A stretch of 64,000 bases of DNA from positions 14,816,465 to 14,880,464 of the forward strand of contig CP154955.1 in the NCBI GenBank assembly GCA_039621445.1, in the 5' to 3' direction. A program made the position numbers and the translations under genes. This DNA comes from Euglena gracilis (lineage: Eukaryota > Euglenida > Euglenophyceae > Euglenales). The first letter of the stretch is position 1. Each line of letters opens with the position of its first letter. Under the pieces are notes generated by a model. That model did no database searches. It saw only the letters and a list, made by a program, of their open reading frames with translations, and was not told the DNA's origin. Positions 35,884 to 46,300 of the stretch are shown here, piece by piece.

Positions 35884-38800
35884 GGTGTGTGGGTGTGTGT
35901 GTGTGTGTGGGTGTGGGTGTGTGTGTGTGGGTGTGTGTGGGTGTGGGTGTGGGTGTGTGTGGGTGTGTGTATGTGGGTGTGTGTGTGCGCGTGGGTGTGT
36001 GTGGGTGGGTGCGGGTGTGTGTGCGTGTGCGTGTGCGTGTGCGTGTGTGTGTGCGTGTGTGGGTGTGGGTGTCTCTGTATGTGTAACCCCCCGAATAGCC
36101 CCATGGGGCTATTATTCGGAAAATATTTATATCTCAGGGGGGGCTATCATTCGGAGGGGGGGGGGGGCTGTTATTTGTATTTTTGCATCAGAAAAAATTG
36201 CAGAAATGGCCTCAAAATGTCCATTTCTCCCCAAAATGACCTTTTCTTTAGCAAGATGACTGGTTTTTGTGTGGGGAAAAACCTGTTTCAGAAAAAATTG
36301 GCAGTTTTTTTGTGCCCTGACTGGTGGCAAAAGAGTCACGACGTTCCAGCCCAATGAATCCGGGGGGGGGTATTATTTGTGTAAAGTCCCTGGGGGGGGG
36401 GGGCATTATTTGGGGGTTTTAAATGAATAGGTGTGGCAGAGATTCAGTGGCTGTGGCCAAACTGGGGAAACGCCATCCCGCTGTTTGGAGGAAACGTTCA
36501 CACACACAGCAAGCAAACAGGCACGCCACCGGTGGCTGCACACGCGGTTGTCCTTGAAGTCGATGACGACGGTCCGCCGCGTCATGCTGGGGTCCAGCCA
36601 CGAATAATTGACGAGAGAGACGTGGTACGGCGTTCAAAGCATGTCGCACCCCCTCCGTGGGTGTGGTCCCGTTTGCCCACACCGAAGGAGAAGCGCCGCC
36701 CAAGACAAAGTGCAAGTGAGTTGCTCGTGAAACACTGCCGGGGGATCCAATGTTTTTACGAATTGAACTCAATCGGAGAATCCATCGGATATCTTTCTGT
36801 TCGCCGCTGGTAGCAGGAAAAGACAGAGAGGACGTGGGAGGGTGCTTGGGTGCTTGCAGCTGCGCTGTGTGAAAATAGGCTGGCTACTGGCTACTGCCCC
36901 CCACCCATTATTGGGGGGTTATTGGGGGGGGGGGGCTGCAAATGGGGCCAGAGGCCTATTCAGGCGAGGTAACGTCACCCATGCATCCACAGCCTCCCCC
37001 CAGAAAAATCCTGGAAAGCACACATGCTTTGGTGGGACGTAAGAAGAGAAACAGAACGTTCTTTCTCGGCAGTCTCTGATGGTTCTGCTTCCTTGCGGTT
37101 TTGCCTCATCCACAGTGTATTTGGGCTTTCGAAGTCAGTCCTGAGGGTGAGTTTCATTATTTGGGGGTTTGTGAACTTTCGGGTCAATATTTTTCATCTT
37201 GGCCTCGAAAAAATCCACCCAAACCCGCATCTTTCTCATCTTTCAACTTTGGCCACTTTTTTTTAAATTCCGGCGCTTTGCACCAGAAATTTCCCGCTCA
37301 ACCCATCCAGCCCCTTGGTGCAGAACTCCCTGGGACCGGGGGGAGCTTGCCCCCCCCCCCCTCGAGGTCCTTCTGGCACATCTGCCCCCACCCCCTCGCT
37401 GCCTCCTCTCACTTCCGTGCGGCTCTCATGTGGTGCCACCTGGGGAGCAGCACCAGCCAGTCGAAGCGCTGGACCACTGCTAGGGGGGCATCGAGGGGCA
37501 GGATGGTGAGGTTGACGGAAGGGTGGCCCAGCAAGCCCTCGTACACCTGTCGCGGGGGGGAGGCATATGGCAGATGGACGCGTTTCTTGCTTGCCACTGA
37601 CAAACTGACAAAAGACGGCGATTAACAGAAATGAGGAGATGCCTTTCAGAGGTGCATATTTTCGACCACAAAAGCGACCCAATGCACCACAAAATGGATG
37701 CTAAATACCCTCCAAAATCTGTCTTGTTTCTTTGCTTTTGGGAGTGAATCAGATCTTTAAGGAAAACCCCCACCAATTGGCCTACTATGTTACCTTTCCC
37801 CCTCAAGCTGGCAGAAATATCGTGCAAGCCCCTCTTTAACAATTTCCAAAAGAAAGAAATCTGGCTGAAAACAAGTTTATTGGCCTCCCCACGCCTGAAA
37901 AATTTCAGCCCACACGAGACCGAGTGCAGGGCTTAACTCCCCAAACTGTCTGTCCAGGATTCTCCTCTGCCCCAAAAAATTGTTGGCGCCTCGTGTCGAA
38001 ACCCATAAACCCCTCCCTCATTTAGAACGACCCCCCTCTGATAACCCCCCCCATTTATAACGACCCATCCTGGAATTTCCACCAAAAAATGAAATATAAC
38101 GACCCATGGTGCAGAAAGCACAGGTAAGATGATGCATCTCACGTGAGAGCGTCCAGGCTCACCAGTGCTTATTTGAAGTATGAGCGGATCGAGCGCTGCT
38201 TTGGACGGGGGCATGGTCGGGGTGGACGGAGGAGCAGAGCCTACCTCCCCCCCCCCTTGTCGTTGACACGGCGTGTCGTTGACACACCCCCCGTGTCAAC
38301 GACACTTTTCTGGAACACTACCTATTGAATCACAGTGACATTGACATGGCGTGTCGTTGACACACCCCCCGTGTCAACGGCACTCTCCTGGAACATTGGC
38401 GTGTCAACGACAAGGGGGGGGGGGAGGTACACTCAGCAAACTTCTTTACAAGGTCATCAACTGGGGTGTGAATCCAGGTGGATGGCATGATGGATGGATG
38501 GTAGAAAGCGTGTCAGACATAGCTGCGGTAGGGAAAACAGCAAAGCCCCCCCTCCGATGACGACCCCCCATTTATAACGACCCCCTCTGGATTTTCCACC
38601 AACTGAAAAATCAGATAACGACACCCATTCCTCCGTCCTCCGGCCTGGGACCCCTCCCCTGGGTGGGGGTCTTCTGGCTCAAAAAGAAACCTGATCCCTC
38701 AAGGTGTATGGGCGCTGCAGGATCCTTCACGTCCTGTGCGGCACTTCCCCGAGCGCGCCGGCACCTGGCGCCACTCCCGGTTCATGGACTCGGTTTCGGT

Positions 38801-41748
38801 GGAGAGGGTCGGGGGCGCCAGGGCGACGTTCGCCCGCCGCAGCATCCGCAGCCACGGCCGCGGGACCCGGGGCGGGGCACCCACCGGTTCCCTGGCGAGT
38901 GTCAGGCGGGGTCTGTGCTGAGGGCTGATGGCGGGGGTCAACGCGGGGAAGTGGACGGCAAACACTATGGCCATCCACAGTCTCAGACATGGTCACGCCT
39001 GGTCACGCCCAGTCACGCCACCGGTCACGCTCAGTCACGCCCGGTCATTTGCTTAAACGGTGGGGGTAAATGAGGGCACGGTTCAGCATAGAATAGCCAA
39101 CATCGTTGCCCAGAAACCGTTTCCCGTGTTGTGTTGTTGGGGTTGGATGGGTGGAGCTGGAGGGGTGGGGGTGGGGTTGGGGGCTTGGAGCTGGGCTTGC
39201 CTTTGACCAATGATATGTGGCCTGCGACCCATGGCCCACCACCCGGTGGGTGTCCCGGGTGGGCGGGAACAAGCCATGTGGTGTTGTCCAGGGGCCACGT
39301 GTTGTTCCCTGAGGCCCGACGCAACGAGGGAGAACTCTGGCGGAGGACATGTGCAAAAAAATAGCGGCTGAACAACAACGATGAAACTCTGACGTTTGAA
39401 CTTCCTTTAAAATCCAGTGGCGAGATTTTATAATTGGGTTCGACAGAAATGAGAGTCCTGGAAGGCAGCCCATAAAACAACCGGGTCTAATTTGCGGGTC
39501 CGACCCCCCTGTACCAAACGAAAGAACCTGATGCCAAATTCGCCTGTGCGTTCTCCTGTCCAGGCGGGAATGACCCTGCCAAATGTGTAGTTCGGAAGGC
39601 ATACAGGTACAGGCTTGGGCTTTGGGTCATCAGTTAGGAATAGGGTTAGGGTTAGGACTTAGTCGAAAGTTTAAGTCTAACTGAGGCCTATTTTGGGGTC
39701 AATTTCGGCCGGACTCCACAACTTCGGCCTAACCCTAATTGCCTGTTTTGATGCAAAGATACTGGCTCTGCCCAAATCAGGCATGGGCTCTAAGGTATAT
39801 TTCGTGAATTTAAAGAGCCATTTTTGAGGTCAGAATTTATGTCTTACGTTGCAAGAAACATTGAAGAAGTTGGACAGCCAACAAACAGGCACCCGTTAAA
39901 ACAACAAAAAGATTCTGTTGTTGTCCATAACGAAGAAGCTCACATATGCATCACATGAGGGTCAAACAAGGTCACATGATCCTCAAAACAGCAACAGCAG
40001 CCAGCCTCAAATACCCCCCCCCCCCAAATAATATCCCCCCCCCCCCTGGGACCCGACTTCGGCCGCCCAAATAATGTTCTCCTATTTTTCACGGACTGCC
40101 ACAGAAAAAAAAGTAAGTTTTCCTGGGAGCTGGAAACATATTTTGTGCAAATTTTACATGTATTCTATCATGTTTGGATTGAAAACGGAGGGAAAAAACC
40201 AAATTGCACATTTTTGAGAAAAAACTCCACCCACCCTGGGGTTTGATGGTGTTCAACATTGATACAATGCATTTCGCAGTCAAAAATCTATATTTTGCCA
40301 AATAACATTCCCCCCCCCCCCTTAGGGTGGACTTCGTCCGACCAAATAATACTCCCCACGGGGGGGGGTATTATTTGGGGGGGAGCATAATTGTAATTTT
40401 CAACACACACCTCTTGCGGGACACCGCGGGTCCCCAGTGACCATCCTGGCAAACCGGGCCTGCTCCTCCTTCACTAGGTAGATATTCTGTGGTCGGAATG
40501 CCTCCAGGAAATGATTTGGATGCCGAATGCAGTGCCAGGGTGTCTTAAAGAAATGGAGCTTGAAAATCATTTCCTTGGCCAATGGACGGGGGGGGGGAAT
40601 GCGCCAGCCCGGCCACAGAAAAAAATGCACAAAAATGTGCAAAATCTGAGAGAAAAAACAAAAATATCGCAAAAATACAAAAACTACCCAAAAAGCATTC
40701 AAAATAAGGAACCAGATATAAAGATGTCGTTTGGTTCAAAAATCAGAAGTCGAAAATTTTTTGAAAAAAAGCAAAAAAATATATAAATGGGCAAAAAATG
40801 AAAAATTGAGGAAAACACAATAAAATATGCAACAAAATGCAAAAAGCCAAAAAAGCGCTGAAACAAATCAAAAAAGTGCAAAAAAAACGCGAAAATTCGC
40901 AAAAAAGGTGCGAAAATGCACAAAATGCACATCTTTGGAAAATTTGAAAAAAACAATGCGCAAAAACTCGCAAAAATTCGCATTAAATTTTATATGTACA
41001 TAATAATATACGCTGTTCATTCCTGGCAAGCATTTATAAATACATTCACAGATCTGTTAATATCCTTTGTGGGTGTTGCCGGTTCTGTAATCACAAAGGC
41101 AGAAGAATCAATCGCGCAATATGCTCCAAATATTTTTTTGTCCATCGGATTCTTTTGAGGTCACTGGTTCCGGTGATTGCAATATCGTTTCAGCCCAAAC
41201 AAAAGCCAGCCACCAGCAGAACAGATTGGATCCAGGGGCAGCCCGAGCGGGGGACGGGGGGCTGGGGGCTGCGCAGGATACGGTCCTTGTCATACCCGAG
41301 GTCTCTGCGTGTGGCGTGCTGCGACACCGCTAGGGGCAACCGGTAGACGTGGCAGGGCTGATTGGGAATCCCCAAAACCCTTCAAGAGTGGGGGGTCAAT
41401 CCCCTCCTCCCCTCCCTCCCCCATCCCATTGGGGGGATCGACCCCCCCCCCCCCCGTATTTCCGAGGAGCCGATTTTCAGGTCACAGTTTTCTTTCGGCA
41501 CCGTTGGAGCCGAAGGGATTCTTCCTTGCAAAAGTGCCAGACGTCGTCCCAACTTTTTGTATGGCGCTCCCCAAGGGGGCTGTTCGGCCACACCTGTCCA
41601 CATAGAAATACCACAGGTTTCCCCGGGGAGGGACGGGAAGGCCTGGGGGGGGGGGGGGCGGTGGCACGCCACAGTCGCCGCCCGCCGTGAAATGTGGGCC
41701 GCTCCCCACCGCCACCGCCACGAGGAGCAGCCAGCACCGGCGCTGCAT
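27296..41748 (-). CDS. CgeB-like glycosyltransferase gene, copy C (last exon split by transposon)
   Basis: Exons, 5' to 3': 41668-41748, 41231-41318, 40411-40501, 38765-38865, 37440-37546, 36544-36634, 35357-35425, 35097-35212, 33804-33916, 32232-32304, 31564-31749, 30534-30589, then 28783-28842 plus 27296-27385. Same protein as copy B: signal peptide [17 protein letters not shown], middle blocks, then the CgeB-like core. Lesions: a 1389 bp hAT-type insertion inside exon 13, ACCCGG instead of an AG before exon 4, and no clear AG before exon 11. It is probably non-functional unless the insertion is spliced out. Exon lengths equal those of copy B for exons 3-11. Confidence 0.7.
27386..28774. 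mobile_element. hAT-type element inserted in copy C exon 13
   Basis: 1389 bp between duplicated GCCACCGC (27378-27385 and 28775-28782). The uninterrupted exon in copy B has this 8-mer once. Left end CAGGGTGTTTTTTCTTAAG; right end, inverted, CAGGGGTTTGTTTAG. Further CTTAAGAAAACCCCTG and GGGTTTTCTTGAGG ends inside show that it is a nest of related elements. No transposase found. Confidence 0.85.
28783..28842 (-). CDS. copy C exon 13, 5' part
   Basis: [20 protein letters not shown], then cut by the insertion at the Ala-Val-Ala codons. Confidence 0.65.
28854..28910. repeat. CACGTGTCA minisatellite at exon 13 acceptor (copy C)
   Basis: Six or so 9 bp units next to the acceptor, as in copy B (6636-6702). 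Confidence 0.85.
29330..29740. mobile_element. possible S-family relic
   Basis: Shares CCGGATCCGGGCGAATTCC-like and CCCTAACCCTGTCCC blocks with the 52055-52547 element. Termini not clear. Confidence 0.35.
29776..30202. mobile_element. CAGGC-family hAT-type MITE, intact
   Basis: 427 bp with perfect 17 bp inverted ends CAGGCATTTGCTTAAGG and perfect 8 bp target duplications TTCACAAT (29768-29775, 30203-30210). The interior is C/G tracts and inverted CTAGC motifs, with no coding capacity. Lies in the exon 12-13 intron of copy C; not seen in the homologous copy B intron. Confidence 0.9.
30534..30589 (-). CDS. copy C exon 12
   Basis: TTCAG acceptor; [18 protein letters not shown]. 3' edge tentative. 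Confidence 0.65.
31200..31560. repeat. (ACAAC)n-type array, copy C
   Basis: Impure pentanucleotide array directly downstream of exon 11, homologous in place to 9655-9765. Confidence 0.9.
31564..31749 (-). CDS. copy C exon 11 (glycosyltransferase core)
   Basis: Same length as copy [21 protein letters not shown] then [26 protein letters not shown] donor. The acceptor seen in copy B (CCCCAG) is altered. Confidence 0.75.
32232..32304 (-). CDS. copy C exon 10
   Basis: 73 nt, GACAG acceptor, GTTGTC donor. [20 protein letters not shown]. Confidence 0.75.
33152..33320. repeat. CAGGAATCCC/GTCGACC repeat family, copy 1
   Basis: GTACAGGAATCCC, then GTGGTGGGTTGGGGG and GTCGACC blocks. Related copies at 41352-41480 and 48343-48475. 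Termini undefined; possibly another MITE family. Confidence 0.5.
33804..33916 (-). CDS. copy C exon 9
   Basis: 113 nt, GTGTGC donor. [20 protein letters not shown]. Non-AG 5' border. Confidence 0.7.
34010..34262. repeat. (CCCA)n microsatellite
   Basis: About 250 bp, most perfect at 34140-34230. In the exon 8-9 intron of copy C. Confidence 0.97.
35097..35212 (-). CDS. copy C exon 8
   Basis: 116 nt, ACAG acceptor, GTTCCC donor. [20 protein letters not shown] then [11 protein letters not shown]. Confidence 0.7.
35357..35425 (-). CDS. copy C exon 7
   Basis: 69 nt, CAG acceptor, GTCAGG donor. [20 protein letters not shown]. Confidence 0.75.
35520..35800. mobile_element. degenerate hAT-type MITE
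   Basis: GTTTTTTAAGGAGCCGGGG at the left, AACTTAAAAAAGTCTCTGGG at the right, GGACCCACCCACCC and GGTCCAAATTT inside, as in the 46550 family. No clear target duplication. Confidence 0.4.
35850..36082. repeat. GT/GGGT microsatellite
   Basis: About 230 bp of (GT)n with GGGT units. Confidence 0.95.
36084..36421. mobile_element. TA-flanked C-tract element P4
   Basis: Left end TAACCCCCCGAATAGCCCC, right end (inverted) TAAAACCCCCAAATAATG. Contains the short palindrome AATAGCCCCATGGGGCTATT. Lies in the exon 6-7 intron of copy C (about 1.1 kb). The homologous copy B intron is only about 255 bp and lacks it. Confidence 0.6.
36544..36634 (-). CDS. copy C exon 6
   Basis: 91 nt, GTGTGC donor. [20 protein letters not shown]. 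Non-AG 5' border, as in copy B. Confidence 0.7.
37440..37546 (-). CDS. copy C exon 5
   Basis: 107 nt, GACAG acceptor, GTGGCA donor, phase 0 to 2. [20 protein letters not shown]. Confidence 0.8.
38023..38632. repeat. TTATAACGACCC direct repeats around element P5
   Basis: CATTTATAACGACCC followed by GGA(A)TTTTCCACCAA occurs at 38023-38105 and again, same orientation, at 38555-38632, on either side of element P5. Confidence 0.7.
38242..38429. mobile_element. TA-flanked C-tract MITE P5 with GTCGTTGACAC ends
   Basis: 188 bp. Inverted ends of nearly 30 bp: TACCTCCCCCCCCCC then TTGTCGTTGACAC. Two further GTGTCGTTGACAC inverted pairs inside form hairpins around CACCCCCCGTG. TA at both edges. End layout matches the pogo-like element at 25136. 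Confidence 0.8.
38765..38865 (-). CDS. copy C exon 4
   Basis: 101 nt, GTGCCG donor. [20 protein letters not shown]. The acceptor AG present in copy B is replaced by GG. Confidence 0.7.
38990..39050. repeat. GTCACGCCCA minisatellite, locus 1
   Basis: Six imperfect 10 bp units in the exon 3-4 intron of copy C. Same unit at 53470-53525 and 54647-54675. Confidence 0.85.
39636..39656. repeat. short TTAGGG-like tract
   Basis: A short AGGGTTAGGGTTAGG run, interstitial. Confidence 0.6.
40012..40389. mobile_element. TA-flanked C-tract element P6
   Basis: 378 bp. Left end TACCCCCCCCCCCC then AAATAATATCCCC; right end, inverted, TATGCTCCCCCCC then AAATAATACCCC. Lies in the exon 3-4 intron of copy C, beside exon 3. 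Confidence 0.65.
40411..40501 (-). CDS. copy C exon 3
   Basis: 91 nt, GTGTGT donor. [20 protein letters not shown]. Confidence 0.75.
41231..41318 (-). CDS. copy C exon 2 (DLGYD block)
   Basis: [20 protein letters not shown]. Acceptor GTCGCAG. The donor seen in copy B is changed here, so the 3' edge is uncertain. Confidence 0.6.
41352..41480. repeat. GGGAATCCC/GTCGATCC repeat family, copy 2
   Basis: Diverged relative of 33152-33320, in intron 1 of copy C. Confidence 0.4.
41668..41748 (-). CDS. copy C exon 1 (signal peptide)
   Basis: 27 codons, [23 protein letters not shown] donor, phase 0. Confidence 0.7.
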
Positions 41749-41844
41749 TGGTCGAGGGCACGGTGCTTGGCGCGGCCGACATCGGCAGCGCTGGCAGAAA
41801 GGACGCAGGCAGGTCAAGCACCTCCAGACACTTGGGACCTTGGT

Positions 41845-41950
41845 GCCGTTGTCAGGATTTGCCAGGATTTGTTGGCATTTGTCGGAATTTGCCGGGATTT
41901 GTTGGCATTTGTCGGGATTTGTCGGGAATTGTTGGGAATTGCAGGATTTG
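41845..41950. repeat. GGATTTGTTGGCATTTGTC tandem units
   Basis: Seven or so imperfect 14-15 bp units (GGGATTTG, GGAATTTG, GGCATTTG with GTC/GTT) just upstream of the copy C start. Confidence 0.75.
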
Positions 41951-42884
41951 CTGCTAGAGGTGCTTGGGGAGGGCACAACCCCCCCCCAACCTAAACCCCT
42001 TACACCCTTCTTATATGGAACCCCTGGGCACGGGTTGCAGACGGTGGGGTTATGTGATGGGAGTGTTCGCACAAGGTTCCTCAAGGAACTGGACGGCGGG
42101 GGCCAGCTCACACACTCTGTGTGCGTCGGTGGCCATTTTTGGTGGAGCGTTTTTATGAATCAAATTTTGAATTTTTTGAAAGAACATTCAATTACTTTGA
42201 GGTTTGACATTTCTGACTTCTTATTTTCTGAAATGATGTGTTTGGAACTCTTTTCAAGATTTGACAATCCGACAACAGGGTGCACGGTGTACAAGAGGTG
42301 CACAGGTGCCGCGTGGGGTGCTGCAACCCCACAGCCGAATGCGCCAGTTCTTCTTTGGGGTTAGCTGCAGCTAGTCTGGCAGGCTGGAGGACTTGGAAGT
42401 CGGAACTTTTCAAACCACAAACCAAAATTATACGCATATGCGCAAACGTATGACTACCAGCTGAAAAATCACGGGAGGTGTTTGTGCCAACACAGCTGCC
42501 GGCACACAGAGGAGAGAGCGAGAGTCAATGAACATTGGCAGACATCGGAATGAGACGACACACAGCGAGAAGACGAGGTGAGGGTGAGCAGAACATGAGC
42601 ATGACAACACACGCTGTGAGGGAGGCATGCTTGAGGAGGCGGACGGTTAACAAACAAGCGGGCAACGGTGGGCAAAGAGAGGGGGGGGCGAGTGAGAGCA
42701 ATCGGTCTCGTGGGGGAAAAAATGCCAGAATGTGAGCTACAACGGGATGGGGGGTGCATCGGACAGCCTGTTGGGCTGGCCAGGCTGTTCTCTGGACCAA
42801 AGCCCTGGGGGAGTTTCCCAGGTGCCGAACTTGCCCTCCATCAAAGCTATAGCATCTGCCATCTGGGGCATCCGACATGTGTGC

Positions 42885-42958
42885 GTTGTGTGTGTATGTG
42901 TGTGTGTGTGCGTGTTGTTGTGTGTGTGTGTGTGTGTTGTGTGTGTGTTGTGTGTGTG

Positions 42959-43022
<64 letters not shown>

Positions 43023-43050
43023 TGTGTGTGGTGTGTGTGTGTGTGTGGAA
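42885..43050. repeat. (GT)n microsatellite
   Basis: About 165 bp with TTG interruptions. Confidence 0.97.
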
Positions 43051-43230
43051 AATTGGGCAAAGGTGTTAAACGGAGAGAAGCAGAAGGCATCATAAACCGA
43101 CCCAACCATTGGTGTGCAGCACGCGCTATCCAAAGAACAAGCAGCCTGTGCGGGACTGCAACGTAACACGGGCCCCTGCGCCGCCACCGCAGGGGCTTGC
43201 GAACAGAAATGTGCGGGGAGAGGAGTCGCG

Positions 43231-43341
43231 TCACACGAGGGCGTGCTCCACCCGCCACGAGAGCACAAAGGTCCCGTCCACCAGAAGGCTGACCACGCCG
43301 GGCTTCACCTTCACGTTGGTCGCCACGAACCAGTGCTGCGC
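43231..43341 (-). CDS. gene D exon 17 (terminal)
   Basis: CCCCAG acceptor, phase 0, 36 codons then TGA. HWFVATNVKVKPGVVSLLVD then GTFVLSWRVEHALV. Confidence 0.8.
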   Translation of the reverse strand, partial: AQHWFVATNVKVKPGVVSLLVDGTFVLSWRVEHALV

Positions 43342-46300
43342 CTGGGGAGGGGTGGAGGAGGGGGTGGCAATGGAGGGCCGTGCCTAACCCCCCCCCAAAT
43401 AACCCCCTGCCAATTTTTAGCAAAAATCTAAAAAAACTGGACCCCCCAAACAAATAGACCCCCCTCGGAATTTTCGGGGAAAATCCCAAAAATAGACTCC
43501 CGAAAACAAACAAACGTGCCCCAAAATGGGTGATTTTTGGACATTTTTCGATCTTTGCCCATTTTGGATGTGTTACATTTTTTTGGCATTATTTATTTTA
43601 ATTTTATTATTTCTTATTTGGCATGATTTTTGCTCATTGCCAAAATTCGCCCTTTTTGCAATTATTTTTGGAGCCTCCCGGGGTTTTTTTGGGCCAAAAT
43701 TTTCAGCAAAGCTCCAAAAAGTAGACCCCCCAAAACACCCCCCCCCCCCCGGGATTTTTAGCAACAGACCGAAAAAGTGGCCCTGGAGTCTTGTTTATAT
43801 TTTTTTGGGGGGTGTTTACTGCCTTGAAAATACGTCTCCCTTTGGACCCCAAAAGTTTGCCCCCCCAACCCAGAATGTTCCCCCTAAAAAAGGAGCACGG
43901 AGGGCTCGAACCCCATCTCCTGTAGCTCCAACTCCCGCCCCCTTTCTGATGTGGGGAACTGCGCAATTCAAATATTCTGTTTCGATGCTGTTTCATTTAT
44001 TGAACACTGGTTCATTTCATTTTTATGACTTGGAATTATCAATGACGGTGTTGAAATATTTCGGCCACCATTGCAAATGAAAAAAAAATCGTGCACGGGC
44101 CGACATGCAATACACACACCCACACCTACCCACCCACCCACCCACCCACCCACCCACCCACACCCACACCCACACCCACACCCACACCCACACCCACACC
44201 CACACCCACACCCCCCCCCCCCCACCCACCCACCCACCAACCCACCCACCCACCCACACGCACGCACGCACGCACCCACACCCACACCCACCCACCCACC
44301 CACCCACCCCCCACCCACCCCCCACCCACACCCACACCCACACCCACCCCCACCCCCCCACCCCCCCACCCCCACCCCCCTACACACCCCGGGCTTCGGC
44401 AGCAGCGGCGCCTTGAGCTCGTTGTTGACGAGGGCCACCTCTGCCTGCACCTGCCGCCGGGCCTCCACTTCTGCCATGGCCCGTGCCAGCTTGTCCGCCA
44501 TCCACGCCTGCTGCTGCTCGAACTCGTGCGCCGCCTGGCGACCCCCACCCCCCGGCGGATATGGCACACAGCACACGATACACCTGTCAAGCAAATGATG
44601 GGCGCATCGTATGTGGTGCGAGACGAGGCATGAACCTGGGACCTCCACCCCCCCCCCCCCCTGATATGTACTCCAACCTGAACCCTGTCCCCAACCATAA
44701 ACCTTGCGCTAAGCCTTGGCATGTTGCCCAACCCTTCACCCAGGATCGCGATGTATGTGTGTGGCGCCAATGACACAAACATGAATGCACATTATGAATA
44801 CAACTGTGGCTGCACATTACTGTATGTGCCTGCGACGCATGGTACTACTGGGCTGCCAACGTCTGCGAACTACGCCGTGTTGTCGGTGGTGTCAGGCAGG
44901 CTCTTGTTACCCCCGGGGGGAGGGGAGGGGGTGCCTTGTGTTATGGGGTGCCTGACAATAGCAGCCCCCCCCCGGGGGGGTTGGTTTTGGACCCAGTGCC
45001 TGCCAACCCAACCAATTTTCCTTTGAAAATGGCCATTTTCGGGCCACGGCGCCTTCGGCCGCAAAACCTGACCCCAAAACCCGACCAACCCCCTGGGGGG
45101 GGGGTCGAAAATGCTGCACCCCCCGCCTGCCCACAACACCCAGCCTATCAGGCCAGCAGCCGGAAAATTCACACAAATGAAGGCCTGATTGGATCCCTTC
45201 CATTGTGTTTAAAAACTTTTCGATGCTGGCAATGCAGCCAGTTGGTTGGAGCAGTGACGTCACTTGTGCCAGAAGCTGCGCCAAAGCAAACTGTGCACAA
45301 CCGACGGATCACCCTGTCGTCTGGCAACCCTCAAGCAAGGCGCAGGCAGGGCAGAACGGGAAGTCCTGGTGGGGTGGGGTGGTCGACCCCCCCCCCCCCC
45401 ACGCTGGCTGTCTGGCCGATTCCCGTTTCTGCCCTGACCCCAGGAGGGCCGCTTAGCGAAGTGACCCGGGGGGGGGGCAGCTCAGAGGCTAAAACGGCGG
45501 GAAAAAGGCCATTGACGCTGGACCCCCCCCCCCCAACAGTGTGGGTCCTCGCCAGCTTAGGCGGCGCCGTCATCCACACCCAGCCCCGGCCCACACCACA
45601 CCCGGGCCTCCCGCTGGTCCAGCTCCGTCAGCCGCCGGAGCAGCGTGGCCTTCTCCAGCTCCTGCCGCTCCATCGCCGCCCGGTTCTCCTGCTCCAGGGG
45701 GTCCCGGCCGGGCCGGCGCTGTCCCCACCATACAACGTTTTGCCGACCCCCCGGGGGGGAGGGGGGTCACTCCACTCATCGAAAAACCAGTCAGTCACTT
45801 TTTTTTTCCGGGAATCCAGTCAGTCACTACCCCCCCCCCCCCCCCCGGGGGCGGTCACTCAGGAAAACAGCCACTTTCCCGTCACTTGAGGCCATTTTTA
45901 GGCCAAACCCTCGTCGGTCCTTGAAAGGCTCCCGGGCTTGCATCCAGTCCCCAACCAATGTGAAACACAGCCTGGGGGTCCCATTCCAAACAACATGCCA
46001 AAATTTGTTTCGGGTCCAGGTGGGGGCGAAAGCTGGAAATAATTGGGGCGACCAAAATGGTCCTCTGACAGCGCCATTTACCATCACGCGTTTGCTGTTG
46101 TCCGCAGGCTGAGTGGCTAAATAGAATCCATTCCATGCCAGAAAGCAGGGCTGATCCCATGTTTTGGACGGGGGTTGTGGGAGAACTGCACTTGCCTTGT
46201 GGGTTTTGCCCGATGGAATTGTTGGTGACCAGTTAATTTTGATCTCTTCCCGATTGTTCAACCTGTGTTTGGGTCACTCACATTGGGCTGCATTTTCCCA

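Larger units (their letters stand above)
41749..43230. other. intergenic between gene D and copy C
   Basis: A run of TTTGTCGGGATTTG-like units at 41845-41950, unique sequence and a GT array (42885-43050). No exon-like block. Should contain the copy C promoter and gene D terminator; neither was identified by motif. Confidence 0.35.
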
